Numbered from the stretch's first letter, positions 1 through 11,500 are shown. The stretch: 27,500 bases of DNA from Chrysomallon squamiferum (GCA_012295275.1 CM022668.1:11630522-11658021), one strand, 5' to 3'. The notes: generated from the sequence alone by a model not told the origin. Numbers and translations are program-made.

Positions 1-58
1 GAGAGAGAGAGAGAGAGAGAGACAGAGAGAGAGAGAGAAAGAAAGAAGACAAGAAAGC
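1..58. repeat. (GA)n microsatellite, cut by left window edge
   Basis: GA dinucleotides with a single C interruption begin at base 1 and decay into GAAA-type purine sequence by about 58. The left end of the tract lies outside the window, so its true length is unknown. Confidence 0.95.
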
Positions 59-380
59 CACACTTAAATAACACTGCACAAACACGTTCTGTGTTCTCGG
101 TGTTAGTGATACGACCTGCCGAGTGTTTCCGATCAGGCATGTGTCACACAGGTATGAGTGTACTGTTTACTGGCAAAACAAGTCAAGTGTCTGCTTAGAA
201 ATTCCACCACTCTGATAAGAATCTTCGACCTACCCAAACCGGTTCTGTACGCCATCTGGTGCATTTTTTTATTATTATTTTCTTTTCTTTCACCTACTTT
301 TATAAAAGCATTATTATTTAGTGACGTTGTTTATCATGCGTGAAAAGTTTTTGTTGAAATGTTTGTACTGAAATTGTTAT
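59..380. other. Non-simple AT-rich sequence, no gene seen
   Basis: Mixed-composition sequence between the GA tract and the TG-rich block. The only open frame (158-343, plus) is a 61-residue hydrophobic peptide with no family resemblance. The notable item is a CTCF-like motif at 248-262, listed separately. Confidence 0.6.
248..262 (-). promoter_or_regulatory. CTCF-like motif (weak candidate)
   Basis: The plus strand reads TACGCCATCTGGTGC. Read as the reverse complement of the bilaterian CTCF core, whose plus-strand form here would be AGCGCCCCCTGGTGG, 11 of 15 positions agree and CGCC and CTGGTG are intact. A very similar word lies at 3428-3442 in the same orientation. A motif match alone does not show binding. 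Confidence 0.3.
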
Positions 381-395
381 AAACTGTTAAAATGG

Positions 396-421
396 GTATA
401 TGTGTATTTACATGTGTGCGC

Positions 422-455
<34 letters not shown>

Positions 456-590
456 ATGCGTATTTATACCTATATATGTATGCATGTATGTGAATATGTG
501 TGAGTGTGTGTGTGTGGTAGTGTGGCGTGTATATGTGTATATATATATGCGTGTGTATGTGTGTATTTACAAGCGTGTGTATGCTTGTAA
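396..590. repeat. (TG)n with TATG/TA interruptions
   Basis: A pure TG run at about 425-454 is followed by shorter TG runs mixed with TATG, ATAT and GCGTG words up to about 590. Both strands give long open frames (C/V/Y or H/T rich) that come only from the alternating purine-pyrimidine repeat. They are not genes. Confidence 0.93.
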
Positions 591-1500
591 AAATATATTC
601 GACAAAGAAAATATGAAAAAAGAAACAAGAACGAGAAAGAATGAAATGTTTTATATAACGCACACTCAACACATTTTCAATCTCCAGTTAGGTTGTAAGC
701 GTAGCCTACTCTTTTACAGTTAGCAAAAAGTGAATTTTCACATTTACCTTCCCATAAACAGGAAAGTTCATTGTAGGAGCTTTGATTAAACTGTGCTAGA
801 GCAAAGGCTGGAATTGCATTATTACACAAAGGCGGGCTAAAAGAGGACTGATCCTGGGAACTGAGACTTTTCCTACAAGCGTTTAACCACTGAGCCACAC
901 AGTTCTCTGCGAGAAAACCGCTTCTGGCAACATCTTCAAAACATCGCGAAGCTCTCAGCATCATCTGTTTCACATACGCAACCGTGTTTCTGTAACGTCT
1001 TGCGTATTCCGTCAGATATCAGCGCATCTGATCTGAAACCATAGCTACCAGAATTAGGCACCCACACACAGACAGACAGACAGACACATGGCAGGCTTCA
1101 AGCTGCTGGCTCTGTGAACAACGGAGGTTCTGGGGCTGTTGTTTATTTTCATTCCCGTCGCTCGTAAAAGTTTATCACCAAAGAGACCTGATGTCGTAAT
1201 TTTCTCCGGTCTCGTTTCGAGAAATCTTGTTTCTACGTTCTGCGGTTACGTTCAAGGCTTTGCGACCTTTCCGTTAACGACTGTCATGTTTTCCTTGGTT
1301 TAAGTAGTGTTTCAGGATGTGACTCTTAATTTTATTTTATTTCTTTTTTTTTAATAAATTTATTAATTTCGGTTGTGTAACAATGTAACAGACTTCATTT
1401 AGAAGAACTGTTCTTTTGATTTTTGTAAAAATAGGTATTAACGGTATGAGACATTTGACGTTTAAATAATGATAAAATATCTTAACCTGTTTGAATTATC
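591..1500. other. Non-simple sequence with a SINE-like fragment
   Basis: Apart from the tRNA-derived fragment at 845-905 and a short (CAGA)n run at about 1068-1086, this stretch is mixed-composition, becoming T-rich after about 1325. I see no gene, RNA gene or clear regulatory cluster in it. Confidence 0.5.
845..905 (-). mobile_element. tRNA-derived (SINE-like) fragment
   Basis: On the minus strand the word TGGCTCAGTGG (897 down to 887) matches the RNA polymerase III A-box consensus of tRNA genes and continues as TTAAACGC, as in a tRNA D arm. About 32 bases further along the same strand, GGATCAGTCC (854 to 845) resembles a degraded B box (consensus GGTTCGANTCC). The A-to-B spacing fits a tRNA without a long variable arm. 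This pattern is known for the heads of tRNA-derived SINEs. No clear poly-A tail or target-site duplication was found, so the element's far end is undefined. The overlapping open frame at 677-973 (minus) includes the A box translated as VAQWLNA, so I read it as noncoding. A decayed tRNA pseudogene is the alternative. Confidence 0.55.
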
Positions 1501-1511
1501 CTTTAATCTAA

Positions 1512-1566
1512 TCCTCTCTCTCTCTCTCTTTCTCTGTCTCTCTCTTTTTCTCTCTCTCTGTGTGTG
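1512..1566. repeat. Interrupted (CT)n microsatellite
   Basis: CT dinucleotides with TTT and GT interruptions, ending in a short GTGTGTG run. Confidence 0.9.
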
Positions 1567-1860
1567 CCTGTCTCTATCCTTCTAAAATGTATTTTCTCTC
1601 TATTTTACTCTGTAATACTGGTAACCACAATACTACTTATTTTTTTGGTTATTGTTATTCTTCATCTCTTGCTTCATGCTCTTTATCATGACCATAATTT
1701 TATTTCTTTTCTCCTTCTTCTTCCTATCATCATCATCATCGTCATCATCCCCATTATTATTAACATCATTTAGTTTCCTCGTCATTACATTATCACTATA
1801 ACCATTATTATCATTAACCATCATCCTCCTGGTTAATATCATCACCACTTGCATCATTAA
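1567..1860. repeat. Pyrimidine-rich to ATC/ATT triplet block
   Basis: T/C-rich sequence passes into imperfect ATC, ATT and ACC triplets, with the clearest ATC run at about 1726-1750. Open frames on both strands (1564-1773 plus, 1633-1857 minus) reflect this triplet structure and are not credible proteins. Confidence 0.75.
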
Positions 1861-2062
1861 AACACCTTAATTTTAATATTTTTACAGAATCTGTAAACCA
1901 GCGGAAAATTTTAATTTACACAAATGCATAAACTTACTAAAACATCACAGAAAACGATGAACAACTTGATACAACTGTTCGAAGACGAAATAAGCTTTTA
2001 CTAAATTCACAATCTGCGAGGCATTATTAAAAATCTAACAAACTTAGTTGTTATATTCTCAG

Positions 2063-2093
<31 letters not shown>

Positions 2094-2616
2094 AGCCTTC
2101 AAAATAATTAGCCACTTTTTATTTATGAACAAAAATCTTAAAGTGCATGCGTAGCAACCAATGAAAACCAACCGCGCGGCCATTTTAACTCAATATGGAT
2201 GCCACATGGCGCAAAATTTGAAACCCAAGAAGCATATTTGAAATAGACATTAATGAAAAGGATTTTTGTTTTTTTTTTTTCTGTTTTTTTCTCGCTGAGT
2301 TTTGCAGACAAAAAGAAATATGATGCAGGATGAAAAAAAGAAAAGAAAAAAAAGTGTTAAGAATCTGCACCGCTATCTGAAACAAGCAGACTCGTGAAGG
2401 AGTCAAGTGGTTGATTTTAGTTCACGCAAAGTGGCGCGAAGAAGATGTAAGACTTATTATGGTGACTTCCCCTTAATCGATTTTCGTTTGTGACAATGTT
2501 TTGGTTGATTTGCGTTCAACCGATGTTGACGTATTTCCTTTTTATTATTATTATTTCTTTTGTTATTTACTTTTTTATATTATTTCGTTCTGTTTTCTTT
2601 CTTTCTTTAATTGCTT
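1861..2616. other. AT-rich non-simple sequence with poly-A and poly-T runs
   Basis: Contains a 27-base A run at 2063-2089, T runs at about 2267-2280 and A-rich sequence near 2333-2353. The poly-A run could be the tail of an old retroposed element, but I could not identify a body or flanking duplications. No gene seen. Confidence 0.6.
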
Positions 2617-2701
2617 ATTTATTATTATTATTATTATCATCATAATCATCATTTTTATTATTTATTTATTTATTTATTTGTTTGTTTATTTATTTATTAT
2701 T
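2617..2701. repeat. (TTA)n / (TTTA)n compound microsatellite
   Basis: TTA triplets, then ATC-type triplets, then TTTA and TTTG tetranucleotides in succession. Confidence 0.92.
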
Positions 2702-2767
2702 TCAATTCATTTAACTCATTTTAATTTTTTTTCACTATTATAGAAATCATTAATCCAGAAGTAGTAA

Positions 2768-2945
2768 TTGCAGTAGTAGTAGTAGTAATGGCGTTGGTAT
2801 TGTTGGTAGTAGTAGCAGCAGTAATGTTGGTTGTATTATAAGTATTTATTTTTATAATTTTAGTAGTAGTACTCTTTTCTGTTTTTGTTGTTTTATTCTT
2901 GCTGTTATTGTTGCTTTTGTTGTCGTTGATGTTGTTGTTGTTGTA
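2768..2945. repeat. Imperfect AGT / GTT triplet block
   Basis: AGT triplets at about 2771-2790 with variants AGC and AAT, grading into GTT triplets by about 2945. Triplet phase is loose and several interruptions are present. Confidence 0.8.
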
Positions 2946-3027
2946 ACGCCAACACGTGCAATAGCAACAGTATACTATTAAACGCAGTATCAGTATTTAT
3001 TTAATAGTTTACTCATCGAAGCACGCG

Positions 3028-3063
3028 TGCACACACACACGAGCACGCACACGAGCACGCACG
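3028..3063. repeat. (CA)n with a 12-bp CGAGCACGCACA repeat
   Basis: A short CA run is followed by two copies of a 12-base CGAGCACGCACA-type unit. It stands out as GC-rich in an AT-rich setting. Confidence 0.8.
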
Positions 3064-3369
3064 TTTACACGCACATAACAAAATGCGTGCTATTTAACAA
3101 CCAAACCTACATCACTATTACGTCAGATACGATTAAAGATAATTATACGCAACAACTTCCTTTGCTTTTGTAAAACAACTACGACGTCGTTAATCTGTAT
3201 ATGTCAAATAACATTTGTGTGTTCACATAAACGGACAATATAATTTAATTCAATCTGTTATAAATCCGTCTAATTTCACAACTTCTAACAAGAATCTGGG
3301 TCATTAAATTAACTTTTCTTTCAAAACGACCGTAATATTCGCTTCAAGGCTGTCAAAATGAAATCGTAA

Positions 3370-3404
<35 letters not shown>

Positions 3405-3544
3405 CCGCTTTTAAAATGGGTGTGTAGAGCGCCATCTGTCGGAATGTTGGCGTGTTAATTCTACCGGGAGTTCAAAAAATTCCAGATTTTTCATTTTCCC
3501 ACTACCGTCTGAACTGGCAATGAAATTAGCTCTGTTATTTGTGT

Positions 3545-3576
<32 letters not shown>

Positions 3577-4127
3577 CTGTTGTCCCAGATTTTTATCTTA
3601 AAAAAAAAAAATAGTTTTAAAGAAAGACATTGAAGACTAAAAGTTCAATGATTGTGACACAGAAATTCCAAATCTTTCAAGATTTTGGTCAAAGTCGTTT
3701 ACTGAAAGATGAATTTCCAAGCCTAAGTTGAAGGGAGGAATTTACCAACGTACCAACAGTCATGGACTCAAGCTCGAAATTTCTGGGTGTTGTTATTTAG
3801 GATTATTCTAATTCATAAATTCTTTGAATTACTTTGCATTTCTGGTTTAGTTAACTTTTTTCCCCCGTTTTACGGTTTTGGCTGAAAGATATACATTCAA
3901 AAATAATAATAATAAAGATAATAATTTATGAATAAAAACCAAATAGATGACATCTGGTTTCAAGACAATGAAAACCACCAGTTACTTTTTCATTCCCTCT
4001 TTCATTTATTTTTATTTTTTGTCTGTCTATATCGGTAGTTCTCTCTCTGTCTTCTTGCTAAGTAAAATAAAACATGATAATCAAGATGTTTTAGTGTTGA
4101 AACAAGCTAACGAATTAATTATGATTA
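3064..4127. other. Non-simple AT-rich sequence with two long T runs
   Basis: Contains T runs at 3373-3401 (29 bases) and 3546-3573 (28 bases), an A run at about 3600-3611, a CRE-like TTACGTCA at 3118-3125, a perfect 10-bp palindrome ACGACGTCGT at 3181-3190, and a CTCF-like word at 3428-3442. The T runs may be minus-strand retroposon tails. No gene is supported. Confidence 0.55.
3428..3442 (-). promoter_or_regulatory. CTCF-like motif (candidate)
   Basis: The plus strand reads AGCGCCATCTGTCGG. Against AGCGCCCCCTGGTGG, the reverse complement of the CTCF core, 11 of 15 positions agree, including the strongly constrained AGCGCC and CTG. The orientation matches the similar word at 248-262. Binding is not shown. 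Confidence 0.35.
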
Positions 4128-4629
<502 letters not shown>

Positions 4630-4656
4630 CCCTCCCCTACCCCCCCACCCCCCACC
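4630..4656 (-). other. Predicted G-quadruplex / i-motif sequence
   Basis: The plus strand has C runs of 3, 4, 7 and 6 at 4630-4632, 4634-4637, 4640-4646 and 4648-4653, separated by only 1, 2 and 1 bases. The minus strand therefore carries four G runs of at least three with very short loops, which meets the standard definition of a stable G-quadruplex motif. The plus strand could form an i-motif. It lies 13 bases from an 18-base poly-A run. Confidence 0.8.
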
Positions 4657-5244
4657 ATTGAATTCACGTGCAGGGCGTTACAGACTGAGATGTAAGAAAT
4701 TATTTGCTCATTAAGAGACGATAAGAGGCTACACTTACTGAGATACGTATTACGTAATCTAATACGATATCCCAAATACGATAGCGGACGACATAACGGG
4801 GACTTGTCATTTAATACGCAAGTCATTCTAATTACGTTATTATGAAAGTCACACAAAAAACACACACAATTTTTTTTTTTTAATAATAATACAAAAAATA
4901 TAAAAAAATATAAAAAAAAAAAAAAAAATAAAATATGGACAGGTTTGGTAATTATGGAACAACTGGGTTCAAGTTTGCTGGAGATAGCTGTGATATTTTT
5001 TTTTTTTTTTTCTGATCTATGTGAAGTCAGTGACCTAGTGAGTTGAGTTTAGCAACTGAGAACAAGGTCAAGTCGCGCAAAGAGGGCGTTGTCTTCTGTG
5101 ATATACAGTGCAATTGTACTGTATACACGTGTGTGTGTGTGTGTGCGTGATTTCGAAAAAGCAAAACGAAAGTATTTAAAAAAGAAGAAGAAAGAAACAG
5201 AAAATAACTTTAAGAAGAGAGCAGAAATACTTTGTCTCGATAAG
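4657..5244. other. Non-simple AT-rich sequence with A/T runs and a short (GT)n
   Basis: Contains T and A runs between about 4870 and 4930, a T run at about 4997-5013, and a short GT run at 5129-5146. An extended nuclear-receptor half-site, ACAAGGTCA, lies near 5062. No gene seen. Confidence 0.55.
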
Positions 5245-5590
5245 TAGCAACAGTAATAATAACAACAATAATAATAATAATAATAACAACAACAATAATA
5301 ATAATAATAACAATAATAGTAATAATAACAACAACACCAACAACAATAATAATAATAACAACAACAAAAGAACAGTAATAATAATAACAACAATAACAAC
5401 AACAACAATAAATAACAGTAATAATAATAACAATAACAACAACAATAAATAACAGTAATAATAATAACAACAATAATAACAACAACAATAAATAACAGCA
5501 ATAGCAACAACATGAGCAATAACATTAACAATAATAACAATAAAAACAACAACTACAACAATAATAATAATAATAATAATAACAACAGCA
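5245..5590. repeat. AAC/AAT triplet mosaic with higher-order repeat
   Basis: About 345 bp of AAC and AAT triplets with CAG and AGT variants. The word AATAAATAACAG recurs at about 5407, 5444 and 5487, so blocks of roughly 37-43 bp have themselves been duplicated. The minus-strand frames (long L/V/I/Y/C runs) are translated repeat, not membrane proteins. Confidence 0.93.
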
Positions 5591-6123
5591 TGCTTTCTGT
5601 TAAACTCTTTAAGATAAGCGTAAACTAATACGACTGTGTGTAAATTATTACTTACGTGAACGTAACTCTAGCCGTCCCGTTATTTTCTTTATCACTAGTT
5701 AACAATTAAAACTTAAACAGAACTGTTAAAACAGAGGGGCGGAGTCCCCACGGTGACACTGGGAGTAAAGCGTAGCAGATTGAAGATAAGAATTCAATTA
5801 AGAAAAATATTTATAGCTCGATAGTAAACAATAGTAAGAAGAACGAGAAGAAGAAATGAACCTAAGGAAAGGATGATGATGACGATGACGATGATGACGA
5901 AGTCAACCGAAGAAAATGATGATGATAATAAATATTATCATAATGATGATGATATAATAAACCATGACTGACCATGATAATGATGACAATGATTTGATAA
6001 ATATTATTTTTTAACAAAACAATAAGAACAAACAAGAAGACGGAGAATAACAATAAAATTGTTCAGTTACTGGAGAAAAAATAAAAATACAAAGCACACC
6101 CATAATATATCTGGGTAAGAGGT
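5591..6123. other. Non-simple sequence with a GAT/GAC-rich patch
   Basis: Ordinary AT-rich sequence apart from imperfect GAT/GAC triplets at about 5872-5960. Near 5735 there is a GC-box-like GGGGCGGAG whose GGGG can pair with a CCCC six bases later. No gene seen. Confidence 0.5.
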
Positions 6124-6139
6124 GAAAGAAAGAAAGAAA

Positions 6140-6176
<37 letters not shown>

Positions 6177-6201
6177 GAAGAAAGAAAGAAAGAAAGAAAA
6201 A
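6124..6201. repeat. (GAAA)n microsatellite
   Basis: GAAA tetranucleotides with two GGAAG-type variants, about 78 bp. The purine-only strand is the plus strand. Confidence 0.95.
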
Positions 6202-6267
6202 CGAACAATTCGAAATAATGCTTACGAATCAAAATCCCTCTTGCCTACATCACTTTCCCAAGCGTCC

Positions 6268-6325
6268 AGTTTGCATATGACGTCAACAATAGTTTTTACG
6301 TCATAACTATGCTACCGGGCAACGA
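6268..6325. promoter_or_regulatory. CRE / octamer-like / X-box-like motif cluster
   Basis: Within 58 bp there is TTTGCAT (6270-6276, seven of eight bases of the POU octamer ATTTGCAT), a perfect palindromic CRE TGACGTCA (6278-6285), a second CRE-type word TTACGTCA (6296-6303), and GCTACCGGGCAAC (6311-6323), which resembles an RFX X-box (GTTNCC then GGCAAC with a one-base spacer). bZIP (CREB/ATF), POU and RFX factors are conserved in animals. The density suggests an enhancer or promoter, but no adjacent gene is visible, so this is inference from motifs only. Confidence 0.35.
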
Positions 6326-6369
6326 CTGTGGACAAAGGTAACTTTTAGTTAACAGCAAATATAGACGTG

Positions 6370-6459
6370 GTATTTATTTATTTATTTATTTGTTAGTTGT
6401 AGTAGTAGTAGTAATAGTAGTAGTAGTAGTAGTTGTTGTTGTTGTAGTTGTAGTAATAA

Positions 6460-6500
<41 letters not shown>

Positions 6501-6592
6501 ATAATGCATGCATTAGTTATTTATTTAATATTATATAACGTATTTACTTCTTTAATTTCATTTAATTTAATTTAATTTAATTTAATTTAATT
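6370..6592. repeat. (TTTA)n, AGT-triplet block and (TTTAA)n in series
   Basis: TTTA units at about 6370-6391, then AGT triplets with GTT and AAT variants at about 6397-6504, then after a short gap six or so TTTAA pentanucleotides at about 6560-6592. The poly-V plus-strand frame is translated repeat. Confidence 0.93.
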
Positions 6593-7203
6593 TTGTTTTA
6601 TTTTGTATATTTAGTTTTCTTTATTCTGTTGACAGCACGAAAGACTTAGAAAGAAAGACAGGATTAAATGAAAACGAAAGGAAAGTTGTATGTCTTAAGC
6701 GATTTCAAACAAATAATAATAAAAACTGCATCTTAAAACTCTCGACTTCGTCTTCAAGTTACAATATTTTTAACCCAACACGAGTGCCTTGAAATTTCTA
6801 TCACAAATTCCACTACAAAAGAATCTAAAATAATGGCAAAAAAAATAAAAAAAAAAAAAAGATACAGAAAATACGAAATTAAACCGAATAACAAAAACCA
6901 TATGTTTTATTGGCAAAAAAAAACTCCAACATCATCGCGTCCCACAAAGCGAGCTAATTACTAGAAAACATAAAACGTTAATTTTGTACCAGTTTTGTTA
7001 CGTACATCACCAGCTAGGTACGATATGCCTAACCAGCATTATATCTTCATAACCTTCAGGCTCGAGAGTTTTTTTTTTTTTTTCTCGAAGTTCCATGTGG
7101 CAAAACACTTGTCCTAAATTCTGCAGCCGTTCCATGATCTCCGAGATTTAAAGATGTAAAACGATTCGGATCTGATAGACACTGGCTTTATTGTGCTTTT
7201 TAC
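6593..7203. other. Non-simple AT-rich sequence
   Basis: No gene or RNA gene seen. It contains the word GAAAACATAAAACGTTA at 6964-6980, repeated exactly at 12170-12186, and short T and A runs. The stretch 6970-7025 has several ACGT-centred words like those in the repeat family near 12-13 kb. Confidence 0.5.
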
Positions 7204-7204
7204 A

Positions 7205-7235
<31 letters not shown>

Positions 7236-7239
7236 TTTT
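7204..7239. repeat. (TA)n followed by poly-T
   Basis: About 12 TA units run into a 13-base T run. Confidence 0.93.
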
Positions 7240-7280
7240 AATATTTTTTTATTAATATATTTGTTAATATTTTTCTAATG

Positions 7281-7419
<139 letters not shown>

Positions 7420-7445
7420 TATCGTTAAAAAAGGTGATATCAACA

Positions 7446-7479
7446 CCACTATCATCATAATCATCATAATTATTATTAT

Positions 7480-7514
<35 letters not shown>

Positions 7515-7551
7515 CTAGTAGTGATGGTGTAGTAGTAAGTTGTAGTAGTAA

Positions 7552-7593
<42 letters not shown>

Positions 7594-7720
7594 CAATAGT
7601 AGTGGTAGTAGTGGTAGTTAGTTGTAGTAGTAATAGGAGGAAGAGGAATAGTAGCACTAGTCCTGTTATTACTAGTAGTAGTAGTAGTAGTAGTGTAGTT
7701 GTAGTAGTAGTGGTGTTTTT
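7446..7720. repeat. AGT-triplet mosaic, ~270 bp
   Basis: Starts as ATC/ATT triplets, becomes AGT triplets from about 7480, and continues with GTT, AAT, GGT and AGC variants to about 7720. The poly-T/poly-L minus-strand frames are repeat translation. Confidence 0.93.
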
Positions 7721-7803
7721 GTTATTTTTATTTTAAGATCTTTCGTTAACAAAATAATCTGTGACAGAAAAAATACAAAAAACAAAAAGAAAAAGAAAAA
7801 CCC

Positions 7804-7844
<41 letters not shown>
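7804..7844. repeat. (AAT)n microsatellite
   Basis: About 13 uninterrupted AAT triplets. Confidence 0.97.
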
Positions 7845-7845
<1 letters not shown>

Positions 7846-7860
7846 GACACGAAAACTAAG

Positions 7861-7955
7861 ACAGCCTATCACGGGATTTGAACCAGCGTCCTTAACTCAA
7901 CAAGTATATTAACATCTTCACCTGCAAAACAACTTATCTTTCAGCTACTGCTCTT
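7861..7955 (-). mobile_element. tRNA-like fragment (SINE head or tRNA pseudogene)
   Basis: On the minus strand GGTTCAAATCCC (7884 to 7873) is an excellent Pol III B box and T-loop; the flanking bases form four of five T-stem pairs. Upstream on that strand, TAGCTGAAAGAT (7947 to 7936) resembles the A box (TAGCTCAATGGT-type). The gap of about 51 bases between boxes exceeds the usual 30-40, and I could not close a full cloverleaf, so an intact tRNA is unlikely. A tRNA-derived SINE head or an expanded pseudogene fits best. An (AAT)n tract follows the B-box side (7804-7844), which could be the 3' tail. Confidence 0.5.
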
Positions 7956-8155
7956 TTGACATGGAGGAGATAGTTTAATGGTCTCAGACCACGCATTATT
8001 TTGTCGTTACCGTCCAGGGTAAACATCTTAGTTCAGACATTTGTTTTGTGTCCATCACAAAGAAAGCTCGGAGGATGGAAATTGTTGTGTGGTTTTCTTG
8101 TAGTTGAAACAGATGTATTATTTTCTTTATATTCTAGAAGAATTGAACTGATGTT
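7956..8155. other. Short non-simple stretch
   Basis: Mixed sequence between the tRNA-like fragment and the TACA tract. The plus strand at 7971-7982 (TAGTTTAATGGT) also resembles an A box but has no matching B box downstream. Confidence 0.4.
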
Positions 8156-8342
<187 letters not shown>

Positions 8343-8418
8343 GACACAGAAAGTCAGACATTCAAAATGTACTAGTGTGTATATGCATACATATACACAC
8401 AGACAGACATAGGGAGCG

Positions 8419-8516
<98 letters not shown>

Positions 8517-8531
8517 AGAGAATGAGAGAGC
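8419..8531. repeat. (GA)n microsatellite, ~90 bp pure
   Basis: Preceded by GCGAGCGA and followed by two copies of AATGAGAGAG. It lies only about 80 bp from the preceding GA tract, in the same orientation. Confidence 0.97.
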
Positions 8532-10301
<1,770 letters not shown>

Positions 10302-10304
<3 letters not shown>

Positions 10305-10380
10305 CATATATATATAAATGTATACTTTCCTACCTATCTATCTGTCTGTCTGTCTATGTGTCTGTATGTCTGTGCGTGTA
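10302..10380. repeat. (TA)n then TATC/TGTC tetranucleotides
   Basis: A short TA run followed by CTAT, CTGT and TGTG tetranucleotide variants. Confidence 0.85.
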
Positions 10381-10455
10381 CATATTACAAGTCTGCCAAT
10401 CAATCGATCTCTTTTTCATTATAAAAATGCATTTTCTAACTGTAATAATATACGC

Positions 10456-10474
10456 TACACACACACACACACGT

Positions 10475-10521
<47 letters not shown>
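10456..10521. repeat. (CA)n microsatellite
   Basis: CA units with one GTACG interruption near 10473, about 66 bp. Confidence 0.96.
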
Positions 10522-10522
<1 letters not shown>

Positions 10523-10686
10523 GTACACCCATACTCGCTATAGCAGAAAAAACCCCACACACAACAATGAATTAAAATAATAACAGACATATTTTTTATA
10601 TATATCTATATATATCATTTAATACATATACTGCAGTTGTTACGCTGTCAACCAAGCTAGTATCTGATATCACAGTTTTCATTCTA

Positions 10687-10727
<41 letters not shown>

Positions 10728-11048
10728 TGAGGCCAAACTCAGCGAACCATACACAAGAGTAGCTATGCCAGAGATTTTTCTTCAGTGTTCGGCGAAACTC
10801 TTTTCAGAGCGGCCACACTATCAGAACGATAAAAAAAAAAAAAAAAAAAAATAGAAGAGAGAAATAAATTATATATATATATATAGCTTTCCTAGTTAAC
10901 GTTTTAAAATCGACTGTCACAGGATGATATAAGTTTGCTTGAGTGATCGTTGTTATCGATATTTTTTTGGCTTGAAGAATTCTGTGGATTTACATAATTA
11001 AGGTAAGTCTGTGTTTGTTTTTAATTACTTTTTTTTTTTACGATTTTT
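10522..11048. other. Non-simple sequence containing a T35 ... A21 foldback pair
   Basis: A T run at 10689-10723 and an A run at 10831-10851 flank 107 bp of relatively GC-balanced sequence, so the two homopolymers could pair as a hairpin stem of about 21 bp. A consensus-like splice donor AAG then GTAAGT is at 11000-11008. No gene is defined. Confidence 0.5.
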
Positions 11049-11243
11049 ATGATTCTTGTTTTTTTTTTTTTTTTTTGCTGTTTGTTTGTTTGTTTGTTGT
11101 TGTTGTGTTTTGTCGTTTTAGTTTGTTGGTGGGCTGTTTTTCTTAAGGATTATTTGTTGTTGTTTTATTTGTGGGGTGTTGTGGAGATTATCTTGTTATT
11201 TTTCTTTATTTTAGTTTCGATTATTTTAGCTTGTTACGTTTAT
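11049..11243. other. T/G-rich stretch with poly-T and GTTT repeats
   Basis: A T run at about 11060-11076, short GTTT and GTT repeats, then T-rich sequence. The plus-strand frame from 11049 is F/L/V-rich and runs into the triplet repeat; I do not consider it coding. Confidence 0.7.
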
Positions 11244-11275
11244 ATTATTATTGTTACTACTACTACTACTATTAC

Positions 11276-11336
<61 letters not shown>
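11244..11336. repeat. (TTA)n with a TAC segment
   Basis: ATT and ACT triplets lead into an uninterrupted TTA run of about 60 bp. Confidence 0.96.
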
Positions 11337-11382
11337 GACGTATTTTTGTTGTAATAGTTTTCTGATAGGTTTGTCGTATCGC

Positions 11383-11387
<5 letters not shown>

Positions 11388-11475
<88 letters not shown>

Positions 11476-11500
11476 TTTATGTATCTATCTATCTATCTAG
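11388..11500. repeat. (CT)n microsatellite then (TATC)n
   Basis: About 85 bp of perfect CT units followed, after a short TTTGTTTATG link, by four TATC units. Confidence 0.97.

Noticed and set aside
677-973. 98-residue mixed minus-strand frame as a small gene
   Set aside because: It overlaps a Pol III A box and B-box-like word, contains the translated A box and has no recognisable domain.
3181-3190. 10-bp palindrome ACGACGTCGT as a functional site
   Set aside because: Isolated, with no partner motif or repetition elsewhere.
5049-5552. 167-residue minus-strand frame of L/Y/C/V/I residues that resembles a membrane protein
   Set aside because: It is a direct translation of AAC/AAT triplets, and open frames exist in the other minus-strand phases too, as expected for a repeat.
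7971-7982. Plus-strand TAGTTTAATGGT as an A box of a plus-strand tRNA
   Set aside because: No B box lies within the required distance downstream on the plus strand.
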